A DNA stretch of 64,000 bases from Methyloversatilis sp. (lineage in GTDB: Bacteria; Pseudomonadota; Gammaproteobacteria; Burkholderiales; Rhodocyclaceae), in the NCBI GenBank assembly GCA_016791045.1, contig JAEUNO010000019.1, forward strand, positions 1 through 64,000. The letters are read 5' to 3'. The number at the start of each line of letters is the position of its first letter. The stretch's first letter is position 1. Shown here in pieces: positions 19,476 to 28,176 of the stretch. The position numbers were made by a program, and so were the translations under genes. The notes below the pieces were generated by a model. The model was not told the origin of the DNA and did not search any database. It was given only the letters and a program-made list of their open reading frames with translations.

Positions 19476-21107
19476 TTAGAAAGTGCGCTGCAGCGAAACC
19501 GAGATGAAGTCGCGGTCCGCGTAGTTCTGTTTGAAGGTGAGGTTGGCATCGGTGCCCAGTGCGTTGCCGGCACGGCCGATGTAATGCGTGTAGTTGATGC
19601 CGCCGCGCCACACCTGCTGATAGACACCCTTGACGCCGATGGACAGGTCACCGCCGTGCTCGACGCCGCCGTTGAACAGTTGCACCACGGACGAATTGCC
19701 CTTCGGGTTGTAGCCAAGGCCGATGGGCATCGACAGATCGAGCCCGGGTGCGGCTTGGAACCACTGCGGTTCGAACACGAAGCGCAGACCCCAGGCGTCA
19801 CGCGAGGTGTTCGGATCCAGCTCTGCCGCGTTCTTCGTGATGCTGGTACGCCGGTTCCAGGCGATTTCGCCCACCAGCGAGGCGTTGTCCCAGAACTTCG
19901 ACCGGTTCAGGAAGAAGATGGCCGACAGGTTGGCGTGTGCGGAATTGCCGATTGCATAGAGCGCATTGCTGTCGTTGTCGGCCACACCGGTGGGGCTCAT
20001 GTCGACCACCGGCCCGCTGACCAGCGGCGTGTTGCGGCGGACTGAAAACTCACCTGCAAGATTGAAGTCAGCGATCTCTGTACTGAAGCTCACACCATAG
20101 GCGCGCACGTCCTCCGGATAGACCATCTGCAGTTCGCCCGCCACCGGCCGCAGATAGACCTGGAAGTTCTTGTCGTGATAACGCACGGCGTAGAAACCGA
20201 ATTCGATGTCCGTGCCTTCCGGGCGCCAGCGCAGCTGCACGCCGCCCTGTCCGGAATCCGGCGCATTGCCGTCTTCGACACGCGGCACACCGACGCCCGG
20301 TGCAAACAGGAAGCGCTCCGTACCCGAGCCGAGCACGTCGGCGCCGGAGAAGTAGCTGCCGACACCCGGAATGCGGTTCTTGCGGAACTCGAACTGGTAG
20401 TAGGCGCCGAGCGAAACCGTGTCGGTCAGCTGGATCTGGCCCGACACCTGGTTCACCGGCAGGATGATTTCCTTGAACTGCGAGTTCGGCACCGACAGCA
20501 GTTTCACGATGTCGGTCGGCGACTGCGCAGCGGCGATACCGTTGGCGCCGAAGAACAGCGTTTCGCCGTACAGGATGGAGTGGCGGCCGAGGCGGACGTT
20601 GCCGCGCTCGCCGTTGGCATAGACGAACGCATCCAGCCATTCCGCGCGTCCGCCGTGCAGGTCGCGGGTCGCGTCGACGAACTCGTCCGACGGGCGCGAC
20701 AGCTGGTTGATCGTGGCCGGCGAGTTGTTGTCGTTCGAGCGCTGGTACACCGTGTCGTACCAGCCGGCGCCGCTCAGCCGCAGGCCATAGCTGCTCTTGT
20801 AGCTCAGGTCGAACTCGGACAGCAGGTCGATTCGATTGGAAATCAGGCCGCGGCCGAAATTGCGGTTGCCGTCGTCCTGGTTGATGTCGCTGGTCAGCGT
20901 GCGTGAGCGGTCTTCGAGGCGCCAGGCGTTCGAGTACTTCACCGTGTTGTCCCAGCGCATCTTCACGTCCGGATTGCCGGACTCGATTTCGAACGCCATG
21001 GCCGGTGCAGCGCCACCCAGTCCAGCCATGGCGGCGATGGCCAGCGGCAGCGCCTTGCGGCATGAGCGCCTGTTCCTGCCCGGCTGCGATGCATCTCTCT
21101 TGTTCAT
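19476..21107 (-). CDS. DUF1302 outer-membrane protein
   Basis: 543 residues. A twin-Arg-poor Sec signal (about 18-38, ending PAMA) leads into FEIESGNPDVKMRWDNTVKYS, the characteristic DUF1302 opening. The rest alternates short amphipathic strands and ends in SVSLQRTF, with the terminal phenylalanine expected of beta-barrel proteins. It is probably a porin-like channel for the hydrophobic growth substrate. It is coupled to DUF1329 downstream. AAGGAGGAG lies just before the ATG at 21107. Confidence 0.9.
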   Translation of the reverse strand: MNKRDASQPGRNRRSCRKALPLAIAAMAGLGGAAPAMAFEIESGNPDVKMRWDNTVKYSNAWRLEDRSRTLTSDINQDDGNRNFGRGLISNRIDLLSEFDLSYKSSYGLRLSGAGWYDTVYQRSNDNNSPATINQLSRPSDEFVDATRDLHGGRAEWLDAFVYANGERGNVRLGRHSILYGETLFFGANGIAAAQSPTDIVKLLSVPNSQFKEIILPVNQVSGQIQLTDTVSLGAYYQFEFRKNRIPGVGSYFSGADVLGSGTERFLFAPGVGVPRVEDGNAPDSGQGGVQLRWRPEGTDIEFGFYAVRYHDKNFQVYLRPVAGELQMVYPEDVRAYGVSFSTEIADFNLAGEFSVRRNTPLVSGPVVDMSPTGVADNDSNALYAIGNSAHANLSAIFFLNRSKFWDNASLVGEIAWNRRTSITKNAAELDPNTSRDAWGLRFVFEPQWFQAAPGLDLSMPIGLGYNPKGNSSVVQLFNGGVEHGGDLSIGVKGVYQQVWRGGINYTHYIGRAGNALGTDANLTFKQNYADRDFISVSLQRTF

Positions 21108-21173
21108 TTCTCCTCCTTCTTGGTATGTACGGCCCCGGACGAGCTGGGCCTTGCGTCGTGTGTCTGCCTTCCT

Positions 21174-22340
21174 TCAGTCGCTGCCCTTGTGCGACGGGCC
21201 GTCGTCGTTCTGCTGCAAGCTCTTGCGGATGTCGTCGGCGTGCTCGTCGAGCAGCGGCGGCGGCTGCACGTCGAAGGCGCGCCGGCCGTCGAAGGACACC
21301 GGGAAGCGGATGGTCCGGAACGGGCCCATCTGCGGATGGCGCGCGCTGATCTCGAGTTCGAGGTGGCGCACCTGCGGGTCGGTCAGCACTTCGTCGGTGT
21401 CGTACATCGGCGCGTGCGGCACGTCGCGCTCTGCCAGCCGTACGCACCAGGCGGCACGCGTGTCGGTCGCGAAGATCTCTCGCATCAGCGCGATCAGTTC
21501 TTCGTAGTGATTGATGCGCGCCTCGCGCGAGCAGAAGCGCGGGTCGCTGAAGATGTCCGGCCGGCCCATGGCGTCGGCCAGCCCCTGCCAGAACTTCTCC
21601 GGCGAGGACATGTGCAGCGCCAGCCACTTGCCGTCGCTGCAACGCATGACATAGGACTGAGAGACGCTGGGGCGGCTGAACGGTCCCATGACTTCGCCTT
21701 CCGACAGCAGGTGGGTGAAGGCGTCGAGATTGAAGTGGCACATCGCCTCCAGCATCGACACCTCGACCGTGCGGCCGACGCCGGTGCGTGCGCGCTCATA
21801 CAGCGCGCCGAGGATGCCGAAGGCCGCGTAGTAGCCGGTCATCGCGTCGGCGACGGCCGGCCCCACGACGCGCGGATCCGCCGGGTTCACCATCAGCTTC
21901 AGATATCCGCTTGCAGCCTGGGCCACCGTGTCGTAACTCGGCCGTTGTGCAGCCGGGCCGGTCTGCCCGAAGCCACTGATGGCGCAATAGATGAGCCGCG
22001 GGTTCAGCGCCCGCAATCGCGCTTCGCCGGCCCCCAGACGTTCGGCTGCACCCGGGCGGAAGTTCTGGATATAGACGTCGGCGCTGCGGATGAGGTCGTC
22101 GAACACCGCGAGGTCGTCGGCGTTCTTCGGGTTCAGCGCGATGCTGCGCTTGTTGCGGTTGTAGGTCTGGAAGTGCGGGCTGTAGAGGCCGCCCTTGAAC
22201 GCCCGGAAGGGGTCACCCGATTCCGGCTGTTCGACCTTGATCACGTCCGCGCCCAGATCACCCAGGATCATCCCGGCCGCCGGGCCGGTGATGAAGGTGC
22301 CCTGTTCGATCACACGCACGCCGTCGAGCACGCCGCTCAT
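21174..22340 (-). CDS. CaiB/BaiF family III CoA-transferase
   Basis: 388 residues of the class III CoA-transferase fold. The N-terminal VRVIEQGTFITGPAAGMILGDLGADVIKVE (8-37) and NRNKRSIALN (61-70) blocks are typical. The catalytic aspartate is D165 in PAVADAMTG. It transfers CoA between dicarboxylates (often succinyl-CoA) and an acid such as itaconate, citramalate, mesaconate or an aromatic acid. The start at 22340 overlaps the citryl-CoA-lyase-like gene as ATGA. The adjacency suggests that the transferase makes the thioester that the lyase cleaves. Confidence 0.88.
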   Translation of the reverse strand: MSGVLDGVRVIEQGTFITGPAAGMILGDLGADVIKVEQPESGDPFRAFKGGLYSPHFQTYNRNKRSIALNPKNADDLAVFDDLIRSADVYIQNFRPGAAERLGAGEARLRALNPRLIYCAISGFGQTGPAAQRPSYDTVAQAASGYLKLMVNPADPRVVGPAVADAMTGYYAAFGILGALYERARTGVGRTVEVSMLEAMCHFNLDAFTHLLSEGEVMGPFSRPSVSQSYVMRCSDGKWLALHMSSPEKFWQGLADAMGRPDIFSDPRFCSREARINHYEELIALMREIFATDTRAAWCVRLAERDVPHAPMYDTDEVLTDPQVRHLELEISARHPQMGPFRTIRFPVSFDGRRAFDVQPPPLLDEHADDIRKSLQQNDDGPSHKGSD

Positions 22341-23137
22341 TCCGCTGCTCCATCGCGTACCGGTTCGCCGTCGTACTGCGCTTCGCGCGTCGCCTGGTAG
22401 GACAGCGCGAAGCCGATTGAGCGCTGCAGCTCTTCCGTAAGGTGGGCGATCAGGCCGGCGGTGCGCGCCAGTATCGGCACGCCCTTCAGTGCTTCCAGCG
22501 GAAAGCCCACGCCCAGCAGAAGCGCCGGAATGGCGGCCGATACGTTGAGCTTGAGGTCCTTGCCGATGACGTCGGGAATCGCCCTCTCGACCGCTTCGGC
22601 GATCGCCACGTAGCGCAGGTCGATGGCTTGTGCACGCGCCACCGTGAACAGTGCATCGACGCGCGGGTCACGCGCCTTGTGCTGCGGATGTCCGTACCCC
22701 GGAATGGCTTTCTTCGCCGCTCGCCAGCCCTGAACCACCTCGCGCGCCGCGGCGTCGATGTCGCCGCCGGCGGCGCGCTGCTCGACTTCGTGGAACAGCC
22801 GACCTGCGGTTTCCGATGCGCCGAGGATGACCGAGCCGCAACCCAGGATGCCGGCCGCTATCGCGCCCTGCAGCGCGTCGGGCGCCGCTGCCAGCGTCAT
22901 CCGGCTGGCCTGCACGCTGGGTACCAGCCCATGCTCGGCGATGGCGACCAGCGTTGCGTCGATGATGGCGGTCGCTGCCGGTGTGGCGCGGCGGCCAGTC
23001 ACCAGCAGATGGAAATACTCGGTGAAACCGATGCGGCCGATCAGGTCCGTGCACAGATCGGCACCGCGCACGGTGATGGAATGTTCGTCCGAGGTCGAGA
23101 TCGCCGTTCTCGGAATCACTTCCTTGCCTATCTTCAT
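22337..23137 (-). CDS. Citryl-CoA lyase-like protein (short citrate synthase fold)
   Basis: 266 residues, about half to two thirds of a citrate synthase and close to the citryl-CoA lyase domain of ATP-citrate lyase. Conserved parts include GHLVPSV-like EHGLVPSVQASR, GAIAAGILGCGSVILGASE, IPGYGHPQHKARDPR and the C-terminal RTAGLIAHLTEE. The catalytic His of the second block (GYGHPQH) is present. The known reaction is citryl-CoA to acetyl-CoA and oxaloacetate; related members may cleave substituted citryl-CoA. ATG at 23137, overlapping the dioxygenase stop as ATGA. Confidence 0.83.
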   Translation of the reverse strand: MKIGKEVIPRTAISTSDEHSITVRGADLCTDLIGRIGFTEYFHLLVTGRRATPAATAIIDATLVAIAEHGLVPSVQASRMTLAAAPDALQGAIAAGILGCGSVILGASETAGRLFHEVEQRAAGGDIDAAAREVVQGWRAAKKAIPGYGHPQHKARDPRVDALFTVARAQAIDLRYVAIAEAVERAIPDVIGKDLKLNVSAAIPALLLGVGFPLEALKGVPILARTAGLIAHLTEELQRSIGFALSYQATREAQYDGEPVRDGAAE

Positions 23138-24066
23138 TGTTCTGTCCTCGTGAGGCCGCACCGAAGTGCGGCGGACGCCTGTCCCGCGAACGGGGCGAGG
23201 CGGAAGTCGTAGTGGGCGGACCAGTAAGGCCGGTCGAGCAGTCGGCCGTCCGGTGCTTCGCCCGGCCCGTGCGCATCGAAGTCGACGATCAGACTGTCGC
23301 GCACGCCGAACACGGCGTCGGAATCGAGATAGAGGCTGTCGGCGACGAAGATATGGGTGGTCACCGGCACGAAACCGGTTGCCGACACCTTCATGTGGAT
23401 GTGGCCGGGGCGGTTCGGATGGCAACCCATGCGTTCGAGCATGCGGCCGACCGGGCCGTCCATCGGCACCGGGTAGTGGCCTGGACGGATGGACCAGAAC
23501 CAGTAGCGGCCCTGGTCGTCGGTGCGGAAGCGGCCGCGCGCCGGCATGCCGCGCCGTCCCCCGGCCGCCATGTCATACACGCCTTCACCGTCGCCTGACC
23601 AGACGTCGAGCAGCGCACCGGCGACCGGATTGCCTTCGGTGTCGGTGACGCGGCCGGCGTAGAAGGTCGGATCGCCTGCAACGCCCTCGCCGATGTCGGC
23701 GCCCAGGGGGCGATCGGGTGCGCCCTCGAGGTAGTAGGGGCCCTGCACCGTCGCTTCGGTCGCCTCGGTCGCGCCCCGGCCACTGCCGATGTCACGCGCC
23801 TGCTGCAGTGCCACCGTGAGCATGGACGCGCCGAGGGTGTCCGACAGCAGGATAAATTCCTGACGCTGTGCGTCGCACGCCCGTCCGGTCGCGGTCAGGA
23901 ATTCGATGCTGGCCATCCACTCCTCGGGCGTCAGGTCGACCTCGCGCATGAAGGCGTGCAGGTGCACCACCAGCGCACTCATCACTGCCTTGAAGCGCGG
24001 GTCGCTGCAGCTGTCCAGTCGGGCCAGCACGGCCTGTGTCAGGTCCGCGCCCACGGGGTGCGTCAT
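23134..24066 (-). CDS. Intradiol ring-cleavage dioxygenase (catechol/hydroxyquinol 1,2-type)
   Basis: 310 residues with the helical dioxygenase N-terminal domain (about 1-105) and a C-terminal beta-sandwich. The Fe(III) ligands line up as Y164 (GVYD), Y198 (GHYPVP), H222 and H224 (RPGHIHMK), matching known catechol 1,2-dioxygenases almost by number. The RFRTDDQGRYWFWSIRPG strand is typical of hydroxyquinol/chlorocatechol members. It opens a catecholic ring between the hydroxyls to give a muconate or maleylacetate product. As the first gene of the operon it lies opposite the LysR gene, behind GGAGGAGA at the ATG. Confidence 0.92.
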   Translation of the reverse strand: MTHPVGADLTQAVLARLDSCSDPRFKAVMSALVVHLHAFMREVDLTPEEWMASIEFLTATGRACDAQRQEFILLSDTLGASMLTVALQQARDIGSGRGATEATEATVQGPYYLEGAPDRPLGADIGEGVAGDPTFYAGRVTDTEGNPVAGALLDVWSGDGEGVYDMAAGGRRGMPARGRFRTDDQGRYWFWSIRPGHYPVPMDGPVGRMLERMGCHPNRPGHIHMKVSATGFVPVTTHIFVADSLYLDSDAVFGVRDSLIVDFDAHGPGEAPDGRLLDRPYWSAHYDFRLAPFAGQASAALRCGLTRTEQ

Positions 24067-24221
24067 CTCTTCTCCTCCGGTTCCTGTGCGCCATCCGCCT
24101 AGGTTGCAGGCCGGTAACGCTTTGTTAAGTGGAGGATAGAGAGGGCTTACAAGATGTAGAAATGATGAATTTTCATCGTTATCATCTATAGCATCGATGG
24201 TTGAGTCCGAGGTACCCGAGC
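24067..24221. promoter_or_regulatory. Divergent control region with LysR-type operator
   Basis: This 155-bp AT-richer gap separates the catabolic operon from its LysR gene. An inverted repeat GATGAA-TT-TTCATC at 24164-24177 extends imperfectly to 24161-24180 and fits the T-N11-A dyad of LysR-type operators. A short palindrome CATCGATG lies at 24192-24199. For the minus-strand operon a weak promoter reading TTGTAA, 18 bases, then TTAACA is possible between the dyad and the dioxygenase start. Promoter positions are inference. Confidence 0.6.
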
Positions 24222-25133
24222 ATGGAGTTGAGACATCTGCGCTACTTCGTAACCCTCGCCGAATGTCTCAACTTCACCCGGGCGGCCGAGCGGGTTCATG
24301 TCACGCAGTCGACGCTGTCGCACCAGATCCGCCAGCTGGAGGACGAACTGGACAAGACGCTGTTCGAGCGCATCGGCAAAAAGGTGCTGCTCACCGACGC
24401 AGGCGAACTGTTCCTCGAATACGCCGGCCAGGCGCTGGGCGCGGTCGACCAGGGCATCGGCGCGCTGAAGGAGACCTCGGGTGACCTGGCCGGCGAGGTA
24501 AGGGTGGGGGCGACGCACACTTTCAATCTCGGTTTCATTCCGGAGTGCGTCGCCATCTTCCTTACCCGCCACCCGACGGCACGCGTCATCGTCGAGGAAC
24601 TGTCGGCCGACGAAATCAGCGCCAAGGTGAAGTCGGGCGAACTGGACCTGGGCATTGCCTATCGGCCGGCGGCGCCGGACGACCTCTGGTTCGAGCCGCT
24701 TTACAACGAGGAAATGGTGCTGGTGGTCGCCGACGATCATCCGCTGGCCAACCGCAAGAAGGTGCGGCTGGTCGAACTGCATCGGCAGCAACTGGTGCTG
24801 CTGCCCAAGGAATTCACCACCCGCGTCATGCTCGATGAGTGCTTCCGCGCTTGCGGCGCCGAACCACAGGTGGTGGCCGAAATGAACACGATTGCGCCGA
24901 TGCTGGGTCTGGTGGCGCGTACGCAGATCGGTTCTGTCGTCGCTGCGAATGCAGTGACACCGCAGTCAGGGCTGAAGCGTGTGCTGCTGGAAAGTCCGAC
25001 GCCGATCCGCACGCCAGGCATCCTGTGGAAGCGCGGCAGCCGGCATCAGGCGAGCCAGATGCGCTCGTTCTCGTCCATCGTGCGCAAGCTGGCATTGAGC
25101 CGCAGCCTGAAGCCGCAGATTACCGCGCGATGA
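24222..25133 (+). CDS. LysR-type regulator of the catabolic operon
   Basis: 303 residues from the ATG at 24222 (MELRHLRYFVTLAE). The upstream in-frame TTG at 24201 is less likely because LysR proteins normally begin at this point. The N-terminal winged helix-turn-helix contains FTRAAERVHVTQSTLSHQIRQLE (about 19-41). A co-inducer-binding domain follows from about residue 90. The pattern is close to CynR/CatR-like regulators. It is divergent from the 17-gene operon and is its obvious activator; the inducer is presumably a pathway intermediate. Confidence 0.93.
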   Translation: MELRHLRYFVTLAECLNFTRAAERVHVTQSTLSHQIRQLEDELDKTLFERIGKKVLLTDAGELFLEYAGQALGAVDQGIGALKETSGDLAGEVRVGATHTFNLGFIPECVAIFLTRHPTARVIVEELSADEISAKVKSGELDLGIAYRPAAPDDLWFEPLYNEEMVLVVADDHPLANRKKVRLVELHRQQLVLLPKEFTTRVMLDECFRACGAEPQVVAEMNTIAPMLGLVARTQIGSVVAANAVTPQSGLKRVLLESPTPIRTPGILWKRGSRHQASQMRSFSSIVRKLALSRSLKPQITAR

Positions 25134-26225
25134 ACTCAACATCCCTCCGACCGACAGGAAAGCCGAAGTCGGAGCGCTCCACATGACCACCACAGCGCGC
25201 GAAGCGTCCGTTCATCGTGATATGTATGCACGCCGTCGACGCCGCGTGCCATCACCAGCACCCGTTCAATCCGCATTTGGACATCGACAAGTGCGTCGCA
25301 TGCGACGGTATCGCAATAGGCAAAGACAACGATTGCGTGACCGACAAGGGCGCTTGCTTATTGCATCTGGCGAACAGCAGCACGCCCAGCCAGGCAAGCG
25401 TCGCGGCCGTGCGCAGTGATCGTTGGTGGATGTTCATAAGGTTCTCTTCGCGCAAACGGTCCGTTCGACCGTGTTTCCGATCATCGGCGTCTCGATGTGG
25501 CGCGTCCGAACCAGAACGAACTCAACCAGCGGTCTGCAGGGCATGCGCGCCGGACGGGATTTGAGCAATGCAATCCTTCCACCAGCGCACAGGACATTTG
25601 GCATTGCGCGAGATCAACACCACCCAGGAGGAATCGACAACGCGGATATTCCATCCGGTGCAGCCCGTCCGGATCCAAGATGGTGATTCCACGAAACATC
25701 CATGACAACACTCGATAGTACGCCCAGTGAATCAACGGGCACGCCTGTGTGTCGGAGCTCCTCGTACTGCGAACACAAGATGCACGTTGGCATCGAATGC
25801 CTGCCGAACGGAAACCTCGCCGCTGTCAGGCGACGTCAACGAGATCTGAAGCAAGGTATCGACCGACCAGTCGTCGCGGACTATGCTCCGAGGCGAGTCG
25901 CGGACGGCCGGGAACGGACTGGCTTCCTTCATTCTGCCGCTCGCGCTGGCAGTACGCACCTCATCGATCTTCGGGCGTGTACGGGTGTGAAGACTCCTGC
26001 TGTATTCGCTTGATGCCCGAGTGGAACGCGCATGATCCTGATCATCCCGGATTCGCTGCCCACTGGCGTTCCGATTGACGGCAGGCGGTGCGGGCGAAGA
26101 TACTTCTCCCCTTGTCGACCCGTCAGCCCTGATTGCCGGTCGCCTGCCCCGTCTTTTCCGCCCCGCCACCCCTTCCCTGGTCTTGCCGCCTGTCGTTGCG
26201 GGACGTCCGCTGGAGCTTCACCCGC
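25134..26225. other. About 1.1 kb without a convincing gene, visibly less GC-rich
   Basis: No open frame here resembles a known protein, and the base composition is more balanced than in flanking genes. A weak inverted repeat CTCCGAC/GTCGGAG (25145-25151 and 25168-25174) could end the LysR transcript. The best small frame is minus strand 25437-25252, which would give a 61-residue peptide with a signal-like LRTAATLAWLGVLLFA segment and an AAGAGAACC site. Another minus frame at 25735-25481 encodes 84 residues rich in Cys and Trp. I could not assign either. A decayed gene or a foreign insert are both possible. Confidence 0.5.
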
Positions 26226-28166
26226 ATGATCACACTCAGGAACGTCACCCTGCGCCGCAGCGCCAAGGTGCTGCTCGACGGCGCCACCGCCACCATCAAC
26301 CCGGGCGAAAAGGTCGGTCTGGTCGGTCGCAACGGCGCCGGCAAGTCGACGCTGTTCGCGTTGCTCAACGGCACGCTGCATGAAGATTCCGGTGAATTCA
26401 ACGTACCGGTGCAGTGGCGCATGGCGCAGGTCGCGCAGGACATGCCCGAAACCGACCAGCCGGCGACCGACTTCGTCATTGAGGGCGACACCGCGCTGCT
26501 CGCGGCGCAGCAGGAAGTGCATGCCGCCGAGGCGGGCGACGACGGCGAGCGCATGGCCTATGCCTACATGGCGCTGCACGATGCCGGCGCGCACGACGCC
26601 CAGGCGCGTGCCCAGTCGCTGATCCTCGGTCTGGGTTTCAAGACGACCGAACTGAACAATCCGGTGAACAGCTTTTCCGGCGGCTGGCGCATGCGCCTGC
26701 AGCTGGCACGTGCGCTGATGTGTCCGTCCGACCTGCTGCTGCTCGACGAACCGACCAATCACCTGGATCTGGACGCGCTGGTCTGGCTGGAAAGCTGGCT
26801 GACGCGCTACGAAGGCACGCTGGTCGTCATCAGCCACGACCGCGAGTTTCTCGACGCCATCACCAATGTCACGCTGCACATCGACGCGGCGAAGCTGACC
26901 CGTTACGGCGGCAACTACAGCACCTTCGAAGACATGCGGGCACAGCAGATGGAACTGCAGCAGAACGCCTACGCCAAGCAGCAGGACAAGATCGCCCATC
27001 TGCAGAAGTTCATCGCGCGCTTCAAGGCCAAGGCGAGCAAGGCCAAGCAGGCGCAGAGCCGCGTCAAGGCGCTCGACCGCATGGAACGGCTGGCGCCGAT
27101 GCTGGCCAGCGCCGACTTCACCTTCGAATTCAAGGAACCGGCCAATCTGCCCAACCCGATGCTGGTGATGGAGAACGCGAGCTTCGGCTATCCGCCACCG
27201 GAAGAGGAGCCGCCGGGCACGCCGCCGACCACCATCGTGCGCAATGTGAACCGCACCGTGATGGCCGGCCAGCGCATCGGCATCCTCGGCGCCAACGGCC
27301 AGGGCAAGTCGACCGTGGTCAAGACCATCGCGCGCGCGCTCAAGGCCACCACCGGCATGGTGAGCGAGGGCAAGGGCCTGTCGGTCGGCTATTTCGCGCA
27401 GCAGGAGCTGGATGTGCTGCGGCCGCAGGACAATCCGCTCGAACACATGACGCGCATGGCGCGCGAAGGCCTGCCGGCCGGACAGAGCGGTCGCGAGCAG
27501 GACCTGCGCAACTTCCTCGGCACCTTCAATTTCAGCGGCGACATGGTGAAGCAGGCGGTCGGCACGATGAGCGGCGGCGAAAAGGCGCGCCTGGTGCTGT
27601 GCATGCTGGTGTGGCAGCGCCCCAACCTGCTGCTGATGGACGAACCGACCAACCACCTCGACCTCGCCACCCGTGAAGCACTGGCGATGGCGCTGAATGA
27701 GTTCGAAGGCACGGTGATGCTGGTGAGCCACGACCGTTCGCTGCTGCGCTCGGTCTGTGACGAATTCTGGCTGGTGTCGCGCGGCGGCATCGAACCGTTC
27801 GAGGGCGATCTCGACGATTACCAGCGTTATCTGCTCAATGAAGCGAAACGCGCACGCGAAGACCTGAAGGAATCACTGAAGGCGCCCGCGGTTGCCGCAG
27901 CGCCCGCCCCCACCGCCGCCCCCGCCCCGGCGGTGAAGAAGGCGCCGGTGAACCTCAAGGCGCTGAAGCTCGAACTGGGCAAGCTGGAACAGTCCATTCT
28001 CGATCTGCAGAAGCAGAAGCACGGCATCGAAGCGCGTCTCACCACCTCGCTGCCGCCGCAGGAAATCGGCGAACTGGGCGTGAGGCTGCAGAAGATCGAC
28101 GCCGAACTCGACACCCACGAAGAGCGCTGGCTGGTGGTGTCGGAACAGATCGAATCGGCTTCGTAG
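26226..28166 (+). CDS. ABC-F family ATPase, YheS-like
   Basis: 646 residues with two tandem ABC domains and no membrane segments. The first domain has Walker A GRNGAGKST and signature FSGGWRMRLQLA; the second has GANGQGKST and MSGGEKARLVL. Both have LLLDEPTNHLD-like Walker B motifs. The linker between the domains is a charged helical pair. The C-terminus (about 560-646) has an Ala/Pro-rich tether followed by a coiled coil of the YheS/Uup type. ABC-F proteins bind the ribosome E site to relieve stalls. Length and coiled-coil tail fit YheS best. The ATG at 26226 has GGAG ten bases upstream. Confidence 0.9.
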   Translation: MITLRNVTLRRSAKVLLDGATATINPGEKVGLVGRNGAGKSTLFALLNGTLHEDSGEFNVPVQWRMAQVAQDMPETDQPATDFVIEGDTALLAAQQEVHAAEAGDDGERMAYAYMALHDAGAHDAQARAQSLILGLGFKTTELNNPVNSFSGGWRMRLQLARALMCPSDLLLLDEPTNHLDLDALVWLESWLTRYEGTLVVISHDREFLDAITNVTLHIDAAKLTRYGGNYSTFEDMRAQQMELQQNAYAKQQDKIAHLQKFIARFKAKASKAKQAQSRVKALDRMERLAPMLASADFTFEFKEPANLPNPMLVMENASFGYPPPEEEPPGTPPTTIVRNVNRTVMAGQRIGILGANGQGKSTVVKTIARALKATTGMVSEGKGLSVGYFAQQELDVLRPQDNPLEHMTRMAREGLPAGQSGREQDLRNFLGTFNFSGDMVKQAVGTMSGGEKARLVLCMLVWQRPNLLLMDEPTNHLDLATREALAMALNEFEGTVMLVSHDRSLLRSVCDEFWLVSRGGIEPFEGDLDDYQRYLLNEAKRAREDLKESLKAPAVAAAPAPTAAPAPAVKKAPVNLKALKLELGKLEQSILDLQKQKHGIEARLTTSLPPQEIGELGVRLQKIDAELDTHEERWLVVSEQIESAS

Positions 28167-28176
28167 CGCCACAAAC

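Noticed and set aside
18306-20045. A 579-codon plus-strand frame over DUF1329 and DUF1302
   Set aside because: Both sense genes have signal peptides and family features; the antisense frame has none.
25929-27731. A 600-codon minus-strand frame over the ABC-F gene
   Set aside because: The plus strand encodes a complete ABC-F protein with all motifs. The minus frame is a GC shadow.
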